Shown in pieces: positions 15,064 to 26,370 of a stretch of DNA of 64,000 bases. Below the pieces are notes generated by a model that worked only from the letters and a program-made list of their open reading frames with translations, searched no databases and was not told the origin of the DNA. The DNA comes from Kitasatospora sp040298565 (lineage in GTDB: Bacteria; Actinomycetota; Actinomycetes; Streptomycetales; Streptomycetaceae). The position numbers and the translations under genes are program-made. The DNA is taken from contig NZ_JBEPAK010000006.1 of assembly GCF_040298565.1 (NCBI RefSeq), positions 14,199 to 78,198 of the forward strand. Reading direction: 5' to 3'. Each line of letters begins with the position of its first letter. Position 1 is the first letter of the stretch.

Positions 15064-15894
15064 CTAGCGCTCGGCGAGCGCCTTCTCGCCCGCCTCGCGC
15101 ATCGCCGCCAGCGGCCCGGGCGTGCGCCCGGTGAAGGCCTCGCTCTGCAGCACGGCCTGGTGCACCAGCAGGTCCAGGCCGCCCAGGACGGTCGCCCCGC
15201 GCTCGGCGCAGGCGGCGGCCAGCGGCGTCGGCCACGGGTGGTACAGCACGTCGAACAGCGCGCCGGGGGCCGCCGTCAGCGAGTCGGCGAACGCGTCGGT
15301 CGCCCCGACCGGCGTGGTCGAGACGGTCAGCGGCCGCTCCAGCGCCTCGGCGCCGCGCTCCCAGTCGGCGGTCCGCACGGCGACGCCGAGCCGCTCGCCG
15401 AGCTCGGCCATCTCCCGGGCCCGCTCGGCGCTGCGCACGTAGACCGTCACCTCGCCGGTGCAGATCCGGGCGAGCGCCGCCAGCGCCGAGGAGGCGGTGG
15501 CTCCGGCGCCCAGCACGGCGGCGGCCGGCACCTCGGTGATGCCGCGCTCGCGCAGCGCGGCGACCAGACCGGGGACGTCGGTGTTGTCCCCGGTCCGCCG
15601 GCCGTCGGGGGTGAACACGACGGTGTTGACCGCGTCCACCGAGCGGGCCGTGGCGCTGATCTCGTCCAGCAGCGGGATGACCGCCCGCTTGAGCGGCATG
15701 GTCAGCGACAGCCCGGCCCACTCGGCCTCGTCCAGCCCGGCGACGAAGCCCGGCAGGGCCGCCTCGTCGACCTCGAAGCGGTCGTAGCGCCAGCCCTCCA
15801 GCCCGAGCGCGGCGAACGCGGCCCGGTGCAGGTCCGGCGAGAGCGAGTGGGCGATCGGCGAGCCGAGGACGGCCGCCCGGTGCTTGCTGGTCAA
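15064..15894 (-). CDS. aroE: Shikimate dehydrogenase
   Basis: 276 aa. Shikimate-binding AVLGSPIAHSLSPDLHRAAF, catalytic lysine in LSLTMPLKRAVIP, GDNTDVPGLV and the NADP-binding VLGAGATASSALAAL support AroE, which reduces 3-dehydroshikimate to shikimate. Start is TTG at 15894 with GGAGGGG five bases upstream. It follows mltG by 34 bp; this pairing is common in actinobacteria. Confidence 0.95.
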   Translation of the reverse strand: MTSKHRAAVLGSPIAHSLSPDLHRAAFAALGLEGWRYDRFEVDEAALPGFVAGLDEAEWAGLSLTMPLKRAVIPLLDEISATARSVDAVNTVVFTPDGRRTGDNTDVPGLVAALRERGITEVPAAAVLGAGATASSALAALARICTGEVTVYVRSAERAREMAELGERLGVAVRTADWERGAEALERPLTVSTTPVGATDAFADSLTAAPGALFDVLYHPWPTPLAAACAERGATVLGGLDLLVHQAVLQSEAFTGRTPGPLAAMREAGEKALAER

Positions 15895-15928
15895 CGCTGC
15901 CCCTCCATGGGCCGGTTACCGGTGCGGA

Positions 15929-17770
15929 CTACTTGCTGGTGCAGTGGCCGCGGGCCTCGTCGAAGCCCTGGCCGGCCGCCTGGCAGTACTCCTTGACGTT
16001 GGCGTAGTGCTCCTTGCTCGTCTCGGCGAAGCGGGTCTCGGTCGGGGACATCGCGATGAAGTACAGCCACTTGCCGTCCGCCGGGTGCAGCACCGCGTTG
16101 ATCGCATCGTCGCCCGGGTTGGAGATCGGCGTGGGCGGCAGGCCCGGGTTGAGGTAGGTGTTGTACTTGTTGGACGCGTCGTCCATGTCCTTCTTGGTGA
16201 GGTCCTTGCGGCCCAGCGAGTACTGCAGCGTGGTGTCCATGCCCAGGCGGTGGTGGGTCTCGGGCTCGTTGGCCAGGCGGTTCTGGATGGTCTTGGCCAT
16301 CTTGGCGAAGTCCGCGGTGTTGTTGCCCTCGCGCTGCAGGATGCTCGCCTCGGTGATCACCTCGTAGGCGTTCTTCAGGCCGACCGAGGCGGCCTGCCCG
16401 TCCAGCGCGGCGTACTTCTCGGTGGCGTTCTTCACCATCTGCTTGAGCAGGTCCTCGGGCTTCATGCCGTCGGCGATGTTGTAGCGGGTCGGCCAGAGGA
16501 AGCCCTCGACGTTGCCCTGGGCGTAGCCGGGCAGGCCGAGGTCGTTGATCTGCGCCTTGGCGACGTTCGCCGTGGTGCCCTTCTGGAGCTTCAGCTTGGC
16601 GTCGATCATCGCGTAGATCTCGGAGGAGTTCTTGCCCTCCGGGACCACCAGGGCCGCGCCGCCCGCCTGGTCCAGCAGTTCCTTCAGCGCGGCGGCCGCC
16701 GACATCTCCTTCTTCATGCCGTAGTAGCCGTACTGGATGGTGCCGCACTTGGGCTCGGCGTTGCAGGCCTTGGTGAACGCGTCGACGCTCTTGACCACAC
16801 CGGCGTTCTTCAGCACGAGGCCGATCTGCCCGCCGCCCGCGCCCTGCTTGACCTCGACCTGGACGGAGCCGGAGCCCTCACCGGTGAAGTCCGGCGGCGG
16901 CCCGAAGTGGTCCTGGTAGAAGCCGTAGCCCCACCAGCCGGCGCCGCCCATGGCGCCGAGCAGCACCAGCGCGACCAGCAGGCAGGCGCCGCCGTTGCGG
17001 CGGCCGGCCTTCTTGCCCTTCTCCTTGCGCTTCTTCTGGGCCTCGCGGGAGTCGTCCTGCGCGCCGAGGAAGCCGGACTCCGGGGCCTCGGCGTGCTCGT
17101 CGAGGTAGCCGTCGTCCTCGCGGTGGCCGTCCTCGCGGTCCTCCCACTCCTCGACGGCGGGCTCCTGCGCCGCGCCGACCGGGTCGGCGCCCGCCTCCAG
17201 CGCGGCGGCCTCGGCCTCCCAGTCGATCCCGTCCGGGCCGGGGCCGGCGGCGGGCGCGGCCTGGGCGGCGCCCTGCTGCTGCGGGGCCTGCTGCTGGGCG
17301 GGCGGCTGCTGGTACTGCTGTTGGTACTGCTGCTGGAACTGCTGCGGCACGCCCTGCTGCATGGCCTGGTGCTGGGTACCGGGCTGCTGCATGCCGGGCT
17401 GCATCGGCATCTGCTGCTGGGGATAGCCCTGCTGGGGCATCTGCTGCTGGGGGTAGCCCTGCTGGGGCGGCATCTGCTGCTGCGGGTACGGGTACCCCTG
17501 CTGCGGCATCGGCTGCTGGGCGTAGCCCTGCTCGGGCATCTGCTGGGGGTACCCCTGCGCCGCCGTCATCTGCTGGGGGTGGCCCGGCATCTGCTGCTGG
17601 TACCCCTGCTGCACGTCCTCGTACGGCTGCTGGACCTGCTGGCCCTGCTGCGGGTACTGCTGCCACTGGCCGTCCTGCTGGCCGGGGACCGGCTGCTGGC
17701 CGCCGTACCCGGGATCACCGGGGTGCCACGGCTCGCCCTGGGGGCCGTAGCCCCGACCCAGATCGGTCAT
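15929..17770 (-). CDS. mltG: MltG endolytic murein transglycosylase with Gln-rich cytoplasmic extension
   Basis: 613 aa. Residues 1-170 form a Gln/Pro/Tyr/Met-rich tail (QQMP and QQGYPQQ repeats), then an acidic stretch (EEWEDREDGHREDDGYLDEH), a basic KKRKEKGKKAGRR, one membrane helix near 262-285 and an extracellular LysM-like plus YceG domain. The catalytic region reads TEASILQREGNN, keeping the second glutamate of the family ASxx(E/Q)xE motif. YceG hallmarks KYNTYLNPGLPPTPISNPG are also present. MltG cuts nascent glycan strands and sets their length during growth. A second MltG lies 188 bp upstream. Ordinary MltG is 340-400 aa, so the tail is the oddity. Confidence 0.92.
   Translation of the reverse strand: MTDLGRGYGPQGEPWHPGDPGYGGQQPVPGQQDGQWQQYPQQGQQVQQPYEDVQQGYQQQMPGHPQQMTAAQGYPQQMPEQGYAQQPMPQQGYPYPQQQMPPQQGYPQQQMPQQGYPQQQMPMQPGMQQPGTQHQAMQQGVPQQFQQQYQQQYQQPPAQQQAPQQQGAAQAAPAAGPGPDGIDWEAEAAALEAGADPVGAAQEPAVEEWEDREDGHREDDGYLDEHAEAPESGFLGAQDDSREAQKKRKEKGKKAGRRNGGACLLVALVLLGAMGGAGWWGYGFYQDHFGPPPDFTGEGSGSVQVEVKQGAGGGQIGLVLKNAGVVKSVDAFTKACNAEPKCGTIQYGYYGMKKEMSAAAALKELLDQAGGAALVVPEGKNSSEIYAMIDAKLKLQKGTTANVAKAQINDLGLPGYAQGNVEGFLWPTRYNIADGMKPEDLLKQMVKNATEKYAALDGQAASVGLKNAYEVITEASILQREGNNTADFAKMAKTIQNRLANEPETHHRLGMDTTLQYSLGRKDLTKKDMDDASNKYNTYLNPGLPPTPISNPGDDAINAVLHPADGKWLYFIAMSPTETRFAETSKEHYANVKEYCQAAGQGFDEARGHCTSK
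17270..17740 (-). repeat. CAG/CTG-rich low-complexity coding repeat in mltG
   Basis: Imperfect repeats of CTGCTGCTGG-type units code for the QQMPQQGYPQQ-like tail of the first MltG. Units vary in length and spelling, so this is a degenerate coding repeat, not a tandem satellite. Such tracts may vary in length between strains. Confidence 0.8.
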
Positions 17771-17958
17771 TGATCCCCTTAACCGACGGTGACGACCGGA
17801 GGATCGGACCGGCCGTCCGGGACGAGGCCGTCCCGGCTGATTCTCGAACCGGCGTGCTAGCGCAGCGCCTGGGAGGAGACGTTACCGTACCGCAGCCTGG
17901 CACCCGCCCGGACGGACATACCGTCAGTGATCGACCCCATCCGGGGCCGGGGACCCGG

Positions 17959-19176
17959 TCACGGCGTCGCCGGCGGCGTGGCGGCCGCCGAGCCGCTGGG
18001 CGAGGTGCTCGGCTTCGCGGCCCGGGCGGCGTTGAACTCCGCCACGTTGCGCTGGTGCACCTCGTAGCTGTCGGTGAAGCGGGTGTCCCCGGGCTTCACG
18101 GTCACGAAGTACAGCCAGTCCCCCGGCGTCGGGTCCAGCGCCGCCATGATCGCCTGCCGGCCCGGGTTGGAGATCGGCGACGGCGGCAGCCCCGGGTGCA
18201 GGTAGGTGTTGTACGGGGAGTTCAGCTTGGTGTCGGTGACCGTGGTGTTGAGCGTCGAGCGGCCGAGCGCGTAGTTGATCGTGGAGTCCAGCTGGAGCGG
18301 CATGCCCTTGGCCAGCCGGTTGTAGATGACCCGGGCCACCTTGCCCATGTCCTCGGTGTTGTCGGCCTCGCCCTGCACCATGCTCGCGACGGTGACCAGC
18401 CCGTACAGGCTCTGCCCGAGCGTCTGCGCCACCACCGTGGCGTCGTCCCGGCTGTACTCCTTGCCGGCCCGCTCGACCATCTGCTTCAGCAGCTCCAGCG
18501 GGGTGGTCGCGTCGGTGACGCTGTACGTCGCCGGGAACAGGTAGCCCTCCGGGCTGCCGTTGGCGAAGTCCGGCAGGCCCAGTTCGGCGGCCTGCTCCTG
18601 GGCGGTCCGCCGGGTGGTGCCGTCGGGGAGGTTGAGCTTCTTGTCGATCGCCGAGTAGATCTGGTAGCCGCGCCAACCCTCGGGAATGGTGAGGCCGTTG
18701 GCGTTGGCCGGGTCGATCAGGATGGCCAGGGCGGCGGCGGCCGACATCTTCAGCCTGAGCGTGTACGTCCCGGGCTGGATCCGTCCGGCGGCCGCCGCGC
18801 TGCCCTTGGCCGCCCGGGTGAAGGCGAGCGAACTGGCCACCACCCCGTTGCGGACCAGCGCGGAGGCGATCTGGGACAGGCCGGCGCCCTCCGGCACGGA
18901 GACCTGGACGCTGCCGCTGCCCTGCCCCTTGTAGTCGGCGGCGGCGGCGGGTTTGCGCTGCCCCTGGAACCAGGTGTAGCCGGTCAGTCCGATCCCGCCG
19001 AACACCGCGATCAGCGCGAGCGCGGTGAGCCCGCAGGCGAGTCCGTTGCGCCGCCGGTGCGGATCCGGCGCATCGGGGCGCGGTCGGGGCGCGACCGGCG
19101 GGCGCCCCTCCGGCTCCAGCACCGGTGCGCCCAGGTGGCCGGGGGTGAGCCCCGGGTGGAAGTCCTGGTCGGTCAT
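17959..19176 (-). CDS. second MltG-like murein transglycosylase
   Basis: 405 aa, with a short basic cytoplasmic N-terminus (DPHRRRNGL), one helix at about 44-68 and a YceG domain. The catalytic stretch VASMVQGEADN keeps the family glutamate, and NTYLHPGLPPSPISNPG is present, as in the neighbour. Ends with a Ser/Ala/Pro tail. Sequence order and motifs match the downstream mltG closely, so this is a tandem duplication that has diverged: it lacks the Gln-rich extension. Start ATG at 19176. It lies after the alaS-ruvX terminator, so it likely has its own promoter and may head the mltG-aro transcript. Confidence 0.88.
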   Translation of the reverse strand: MTDQDFHPGLTPGHLGAPVLEPEGRPPVAPRPRPDAPDPHRRRNGLACGLTALALIAVFGGIGLTGYTWFQGQRKPAAAADYKGQGSGSVQVSVPEGAGLSQIASALVRNGVVASSLAFTRAAKGSAAAAGRIQPGTYTLRLKMSAAAALAILIDPANANGLTIPEGWRGYQIYSAIDKKLNLPDGTTRRTAQEQAAELGLPDFANGSPEGYLFPATYSVTDATTPLELLKQMVERAGKEYSRDDATVVAQTLGQSLYGLVTVASMVQGEADNTEDMGKVARVIYNRLAKGMPLQLDSTINYALGRSTLNTTVTDTKLNSPYNTYLHPGLPPSPISNPGRQAIMAALDPTPGDWLYFVTVKPGDTRFTDSYEVHQRNVAEFNAARAAKPSTSPSGSAAATPPATP

Positions 19177-19330
19177 GGCTCACGCTCCCTCGGCGTCCCG
19201 AATCGCTCCGGTCCGGATCGGCCCGGGCCGGTCCGGATCCATCCGAACTGCCCCGAACTACTCCAAGTCGGGCAAGTCGATCTTCATCAACTCTTACCGA
19301 CAGAAAACGGACACGGAATCGAACGAAAAA

Positions 19331-19362
19331 GGGGGCCGCGCGGATGTGTCCGCACGGACCCC
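19331..19362 (-). terminator. intrinsic terminator with U-tract after ruvX
   Basis: On the minus strand a 14-bp stem with two mismatches and a four-base loop is followed directly by TTTTTC. It lies 26 bases past the ruvX stop and ends the DUF948-DUF6167-alaS-ruvX unit. Confidence 0.88.
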
Positions 19363-19387
19363 TCTTCGGGACGTTAGATCAGGCCGG

Positions 19388-19866
19388 TCAGCCGACCGCC
19401 TCGACGCTCTCACCGGGCGGGCGTCCGCTCACCCGTTCGGACTCAAGGGCGGTCTGGAGGATCACCACCGCGGCGGCCTGGTCGACCACCGAGCGGCCCT
19501 TCTTCGCCTTGACCCCCGAGGCCCGCAGCCCGTGGGTCGCGGTGACGGTCGACATCCGCTCGTCCACCAGCCGGACGGGCACCGGGTAGAGCCGGTTGGC
19601 CAGCCGGAGGGCGTACGCGCGGACCTTCTCCGCCGCCGGGCCCTCCTTGCCGCTGAGCGAGCGCGGCAGCCCGACGACCACCTCGATGGCGTCGTACTCC
19701 TCGACGATCGCCGCGATCCGGGCCTGCGACTTCACCCCGGCCGGGACGGTCTCCACCGGCGTGGCGAGCACCCCGTCGGGGTCGCAGGACGCGACCCCGA
19801 TCCGGGCGTCCCCGACGTCGACGGCGATCCGCCGCCCACGCCGGAAGGGCCTCTCCTCCTGCTCCA

Positions 19867-19867
<1 letters not shown>
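19388..19867 (-). CDS. ruvX: RuvX/YqgF, putative pre-16S rRNA nuclease (Holliday resolvase-like)
   Basis: 159 aa RNase H-like fold: RIAVDVGDARIGVASCDPDG carries the first catalytic aspartate, VVVGLPRSLSGKEGPAAE the next strand, and VDERMSTVTA plus SVVDQAAAVVILQ the remaining acidic residues. The family processes the 5' end of 16S rRNA in E. coli. Start ATG overlaps the alaS stop by one base (TGATG), so it is coupled to alaS, a pairing seen across bacteria. Confidence 0.94.
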
Positions 19868-22535
<2,668 letters not shown>

Positions 22536-22536
<1 letters not shown>

Positions 22537-22973
22537 TAGTGGTCCTTCCGGTTCGGGGTGCCGCCCCGCGGCGGCAGCGCGCGGCGGGGCGTTTCTTCAA
22601 TGGTCTGGGGTGCGGTGCGGCCGCCACCGGGGGCGAGCGCGCGGGACGGAGGCAGGGCGGCGGCCGGGCTGCCGGGCGCCGCCGAGATAGCTCGGTACTG
22701 CGGCTCGCCGCGCAGGACCCGGCGGGCGGTCCGGGGCTCGACGACGGCGGTGCCGTGCAGTCCGAGGTCGTCCTTCAGCTGCTCCTCGCGCTCGGCCATG
22801 CCGGCCCGCACGTCCTGGGCGAACTGCTTGGCGAGGTCGCCCAGGTGCAGCGCTCCGCGCGCGGCGGTGCCGGAGAGGCTGTCGGGGGTGAGCCGGTGGA
22901 CGGCCTCGTTGGCCTTCCGCATGGCCCAGACGGTGGCGCCGGCGCCGACCGCCATCCAGAAGATGCGTGCCAT
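22536..22973 (-). CDS. DUF6167-type small membrane-anchored protein
   Basis: 145 aa; a hydrophobic N-terminus (IFWMAVGAGATVWAMRKA) is followed by an amphipathic helix LGDLAKQFAQDVRAGMAERE and a disordered Pro/Arg-rich tail. It is a small protein regularly found before alaS in streptomycetes; function unknown. Its TAA stop overlaps the alaS ATG, so alaS translation is coupled to it. It follows the DUF948 gene by 4 bp, suggesting that the two act at the membrane together. Confidence 0.75.
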
Positions 22974-22977
22974 GACG

Positions 22978-23457
22978 TCAGCCCTTCACCGCGCGCCGGA
23001 CCCTGGAGAGCAGGCCGTGCCTGGGCGCGGTCGCGGCGCGCACCTCGGCCCGGATCAGCCGGGCGAGCTCGTCGCGCTCGGCGGTCTGCACCGGCACGTT
23101 CGGCAGGCCGCCCTGCTGCTTGGCGACGGCCTTGCGGACGCCGTAGCTGAAAGCCGCGACCTTCACCAGCGGGCCGCCCAGCGTGGCGGCCACGGTGGAG
23201 GAGAGCGCGTTGGCGTTGGCGGCGGCGTCCTGCACGTTGGCGGTGATCTCGTCCACCCGCTCCAGCTGCTCGTTGGCGCTGCGCACCGCGGCGCCGGCCT
23301 CCGTCAGCAGCGGCACGGCCTGTTCGGTGACCGCGGAGACCAGGACGGCGGCCTCCTTCAGCACGCGCGAGAGGCGGACCAGGACCACGGCGAGCAGGGT
23401 GACCAGGACCGCCCAGAACACGGCGACGAGCAACCCGGCCAGCTCTCCCACGGACAC
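22978..23457 (-). CDS. DUF948 membrane protein
   Basis: 159 aa: one N-terminal transmembrane helix (LAGLLVAVFWAVLVTLLAVVLV shortened here to its core AVFWAVLVTLLAVVLV), then a long coiled coil (VSAVTEQAVPLLTEAG onward, residues 35-95) and a basic tail ending SRVRRAVKG. This is the DUF948 plan, related to general-stress proteins of Firmicutes. First gene of the unit with DUF6167, alaS and ruvX. GTG start with GGGAG nine bases upstream. No function known. Confidence 0.8.
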   Translation of the reverse strand: MSVGELAGLLVAVFWAVLVTLLAVVLVRLSRVLKEAAVLVSAVTEQAVPLLTEAGAAVRSANEQLERVDEITANVQDAAANANALSSTVAATLGGPLVKVAAFSYGVRKAVAKQQGGLPNVPVQTAERDELARLIRAEVRAATAPRHGLLSRVRRAVKG

Positions 23458-23681
23458 TTCTGCGCGCTCCCTCGCCTTGCTGTTCTCCTCAGGGTCTGAC
23501 CCTATCGCGCCCGCAGCCCGTTTCCGGACCGGGTTGTCGCCCGCGACCTCGTCCGGGTGTGCGAGGCGCGCGCGTAACCTACCGGCCGGTCACCTCGTTC
23601 TGCCAGGCGGGCCGTCGCCCGTACGGCCCGACGCACGTCCGGACCGCGGCGGTCCGGGCCCGGAACGACGGGGAGCGGCGC

Positions 23682-25895
23682 GTGGCCGGCGACTGGACAG
23701 CACAGCCCGAGGCGTGGCCGCGCGAGCCGGCGCCCGGCCGGCTCCCCGCCGAGGTGACCGGTTTCGTCGGGCGGCAGCGGGAACTGGCCGAGCTGGCGGC
23801 CCTGCTGGCCGGTGTCCGGCTGGTGACGGTGACGGGCCCGGGCGGGGTGGGCAAGAGCCGGCTGGCGCTGCGCGCCGCGGCCCGGGCGGCCGGGGCCTTC
23901 CCGGACGGCACCTGGCTGGTGGACGTGGCCCCGGTGCAGGACCCGCTGCTGCTCGGCCACGCCGTCCTGGAGGCGCTGCAGCTGACCGACGGCACCGCCC
24001 GCCCGCCGCTGGACGTGCTCGGCGAGCGGCTGGCCGGGCGCCGCCTGCTGCTGGTGCTGGACGGCTGCGAGCACCTGGTCGGGCCGTGCGCCGAGCTGGC
24101 CGACGCACTGCTGCGGATGCTGCCCGGGCTGCGGGTGCTGGCCACCAGCCGCTCCGCGCTGCGGGCCTCGGGCGAGCACCTGCTGACCCTGGCCCCGCTG
24201 CCGGTCGGGCCGCTGCCGAACGGGTCGGCGGGCGTGCTGCCGGACGCGGTGCGGCTGTTCGCCGACCGGGCCCGGGCGGTGCTGCCGTCCTTCGAGGTGA
24301 CGGAGGCCAACGCGGAGGCGGTGGGCCTGCTCTGCCGCCGGCTGGACGGCATCCCGCTGGCCGTGGAGCTGGCCGCCGGGCGGCTGCGGGCGCTGTCGGT
24401 GGAGCAGATCACGGCCCGGCTGGACGACCGCTTCCGGCTGCTCACCGGCGGCTGCCGCACGGCGCTGCCCAGGCACCAGACGCTGCGCACCACGATCGGC
24501 TGGAGCCATGAGCTGTGCACGGTGCAGGAACGTTTACTCTGGGCCCGCCTGTCGGTGTTCGCCGGCGGTTTCGACCTGGAGGCCGCCGAGTACGTCTGCG
24601 CCGGCGACGGCATCGAACCCGAGGACGTGCTGGACCTGCTCGACGAACTCGTCGCCAAGTCCGTGCTGCTGCGCGAGGACAGCGCCTACGGCGTCCGCTT
24701 CCGCCTGCTCGACACCCTGCGCGAGTACGGCGGCCACTGGCTGCGCGCGACCGGCGAGGAGCAGCGGCTGCTGCGCCGGCACCGGGACTGGTACCTGGGC
24801 GTCGCCACCTGGGGCGAGGTCGAGTGGTTCGGCCCGCGCCAGGCGGAGACCGCCGAGCGCACCCAGCTCGCCCACACCAACCTGCGGGCCGCCCTGGAGT
24901 TCTGCCTCGCCGAGCCCGGCGAGGAGCAGATCGCCCTGCTGCTGGCCGGCACCCTGTGGTTCTACTGGGTCGGCTGCGGCCACCTCGGCGAGGGCAGGCA
25001 CTGGCTGGACCGCGCGCTCGCCCTGGACCGCGAACCCACCGAGGCCCGCGCCAAGGCCCTCTGGGTCACCGGTTACATGGCCACGCTGCAGGGCGACCTC
25101 GGGGCCGCCCGTCCGGCGCTGGAGGAGTGCCGCCGCCAGGCCCTGGACACCGGTGACGCCCGGGCCCTCGCCTACGCCGTGCACCGCCAGGGCTGCGCGG
25201 CCCTGATCGGCGACGACCCGGAGCGCGCCGCCGAGCTGTTCGACGAGGCGCTCTGGCACTACCGCACGATCGGCGAGCTCAACAGCAACGTCGTGATGGC
25301 CATGATCGAACTGGGCCTGGCCTGCCTGTTCCAGGGCGACCTCGACGGCGGCGAGCTCTGGTTCGGCCAGGCCCGCGAGGTGTGCGAGGAGCACGGCGAG
25401 CAGTGGGCGTACGCCTACGTGCTCTACGCGACGGCGTACTCCCACTACCTGGACGGCGCGGTCCAGGCCGCCCGGTCCCTGGCCCGGGAGTGCGTGCGGC
25501 TGAACCACGTCTTCCACGACCTGCTCGGCGTCGTCCTGGGGATCGACCTGCTGGCGCTGCTGGAGACCGAGCCGGACGGCCCGGGCGAGGCGGCCGACCT
25601 GCGCGAGGCCCGGGTGCTGCAGGGCGCCGCGCACCGGATCTGGCGCACCGTCGGCAACCCCTTCCTGGGCTCGCGCTCCTTCTTCGGCACCCACCAGGAG
25701 TGCGCCGAGCGGGCCCGCGCCGGGCTGACCGAGCAGGAGTACGAGGAGTACTACCGGGCGGGCACCCGGCTGGACCTGGACGCCGCGGTCTCCCGGGCGC
25801 TCGGCAACGGCGGCCCGGCGGACGGGCGCGACCCGCGCCCCGGACCGTGCCCGGTGCCGCCCGCACCGGCACCCGCGCCGGCGCGGAATAGTTGA
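23682..25895 (+). CDS. STAND/AfsR-like ATPase without DNA-binding domain, TTA-containing
   Basis: 737 aa. Residues 24-35 VTGFVGRQRELA and the P-loop GPGGVGKSR (52-60), Walker B LLLVLDGCEHL and sensor VLATSRSALR mark an NB-ARC/STAND ATPase of the LuxR/AfsR-like kind. From about 400 a helical TPR-like region runs to about 700, then a Pro/Ala tail. The LuxR or SARP DNA-binding domain common in relatives is absent at both ends, so it probably signals through a partner. Codon 285 is TTA (24534-24536), the rare leucine codon read by bldA tRNA, which would delay its synthesis to development. GTG start with GGGAG six bases ahead. Confidence 0.85.
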   Translation: MAGDWTAQPEAWPREPAPGRLPAEVTGFVGRQRELAELAALLAGVRLVTVTGPGGVGKSRLALRAAARAAGAFPDGTWLVDVAPVQDPLLLGHAVLEALQLTDGTARPPLDVLGERLAGRRLLLVLDGCEHLVGPCAELADALLRMLPGLRVLATSRSALRASGEHLLTLAPLPVGPLPNGSAGVLPDAVRLFADRARAVLPSFEVTEANAEAVGLLCRRLDGIPLAVELAAGRLRALSVEQITARLDDRFRLLTGGCRTALPRHQTLRTTIGWSHELCTVQERLLWARLSVFAGGFDLEAAEYVCAGDGIEPEDVLDLLDELVAKSVLLREDSAYGVRFRLLDTLREYGGHWLRATGEEQRLLRRHRDWYLGVATWGEVEWFGPRQAETAERTQLAHTNLRAALEFCLAEPGEEQIALLLAGTLWFYWVGCGHLGEGRHWLDRALALDREPTEARAKALWVTGYMATLQGDLGAARPALEECRRQALDTGDARALAYAVHRQGCAALIGDDPERAAELFDEALWHYRTIGELNSNVVMAMIELGLACLFQGDLDGGELWFGQAREVCEEHGEQWAYAYVLYATAYSHYLDGAVQAARSLARECVRLNHVFHDLLGVVLGIDLLALLETEPDGPGEAADLREARVLQGAAHRIWRTVGNPFLGSRSFFGTHQECAERARAGLTEQEYEEYYRAGTRLDLDAAVSRALGNGGPADGRDPRPGPCPVPPAPAPAPARNS

Positions 25896-25943
25896 AAGTT
25901 GTCCATTGCTTGAGGAGGCAAGGAACGACCCGGAAGGAGCACC

Positions 25944-26261
25944 ATGGCCGTCCACGACGAGTACCGCCTCGCAAACTTCTACTTCGAGTCCAAGGCGTAC
26001 GCCGACGCCGCCCGCATGCTGGAGGGCGTGCTGGCCGAGGAGCCGGCCAACCTCTCCGTCCGGCTGCTGCTGGCCCGCAGCTACTACCACTCCGCCCAGC
26101 TCGGCCGCGCCGAGGCCGAGCTGCGCCGGATCCTCGACCTCGACCCGGCCGAGGACTACGCGCGGCTGATGCTCGGCCGCACCCTGGAGCGCCAGGGCCG
26201 CGCCGAGGAGGCCCGCCCGCACCTGCGGCTGGCCGCCGCGATGACCGGCGAGGCCGTCTGA
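25944..26261 (+). CDS. small tetratricopeptide-repeat protein
   Basis: 105 aa made of about three TPR-like helix pairs (YRLANFYFESKAYADAARML, VRLLLARSYYHSAQLGRAEA, ARLMLGRTLERQGRAEEARP). TPR proteins bind partner peptides. AAGGAG stands six bases before the ATG. It follows the STAND ATPase by 48 bp and is probably on the same message, but GAGGAGG further upstream allows no firm statement about its own promoter. Partner unknown. Confidence 0.85.
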   Translation: MAVHDEYRLANFYFESKAYADAARMLEGVLAEEPANLSVRLLLARSYYHSAQLGRAEAELRRILDLDPAEDYARLMLGRTLERQGRAEEARPHLRLAAAMTGEAV

Positions 26262-26300
26262 CACCGCACCGGGCCCGCGGCGCGGCGGCCCGGGAAGACG

Positions 26301-26338
26301 GCGAGCCCCCGCCGCCTCGGAAGGCGACGGGGGCTCGC
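26301..26338. terminator. hairpin between TPR gene and rpsD
   Basis: GCGAGCCCCCGCCGCC pairs with GGCGACGGGGGCTCGC (one mismatch) around a six-base loop; the facing genes end on both sides. Confidence 0.88.
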
Positions 26339-26370
26339 TGCGGTCTCGCGGACTGCGGACCGAGCGCGGG

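Noticed and set aside
15895..15928. Separate promoter between mltG and aroE
   Set aside because: Only 34 bp with an SD; no -35/-10 pair can be read, so co-transcription is simpler.
17270..17740. Tandem repeat as a CRISPR or satellite
   Set aside because: Units differ in length and sequence, code for Gln-rich peptide in frame, and have no unique spacers.
23682..25895. STAND ATPase as a defence (Avs-like) protein
   Set aside because: The domain plan is that of AfsR/LuxR-type regulators, with no nuclease, TIR or protease effector, and neighbours are core genes.
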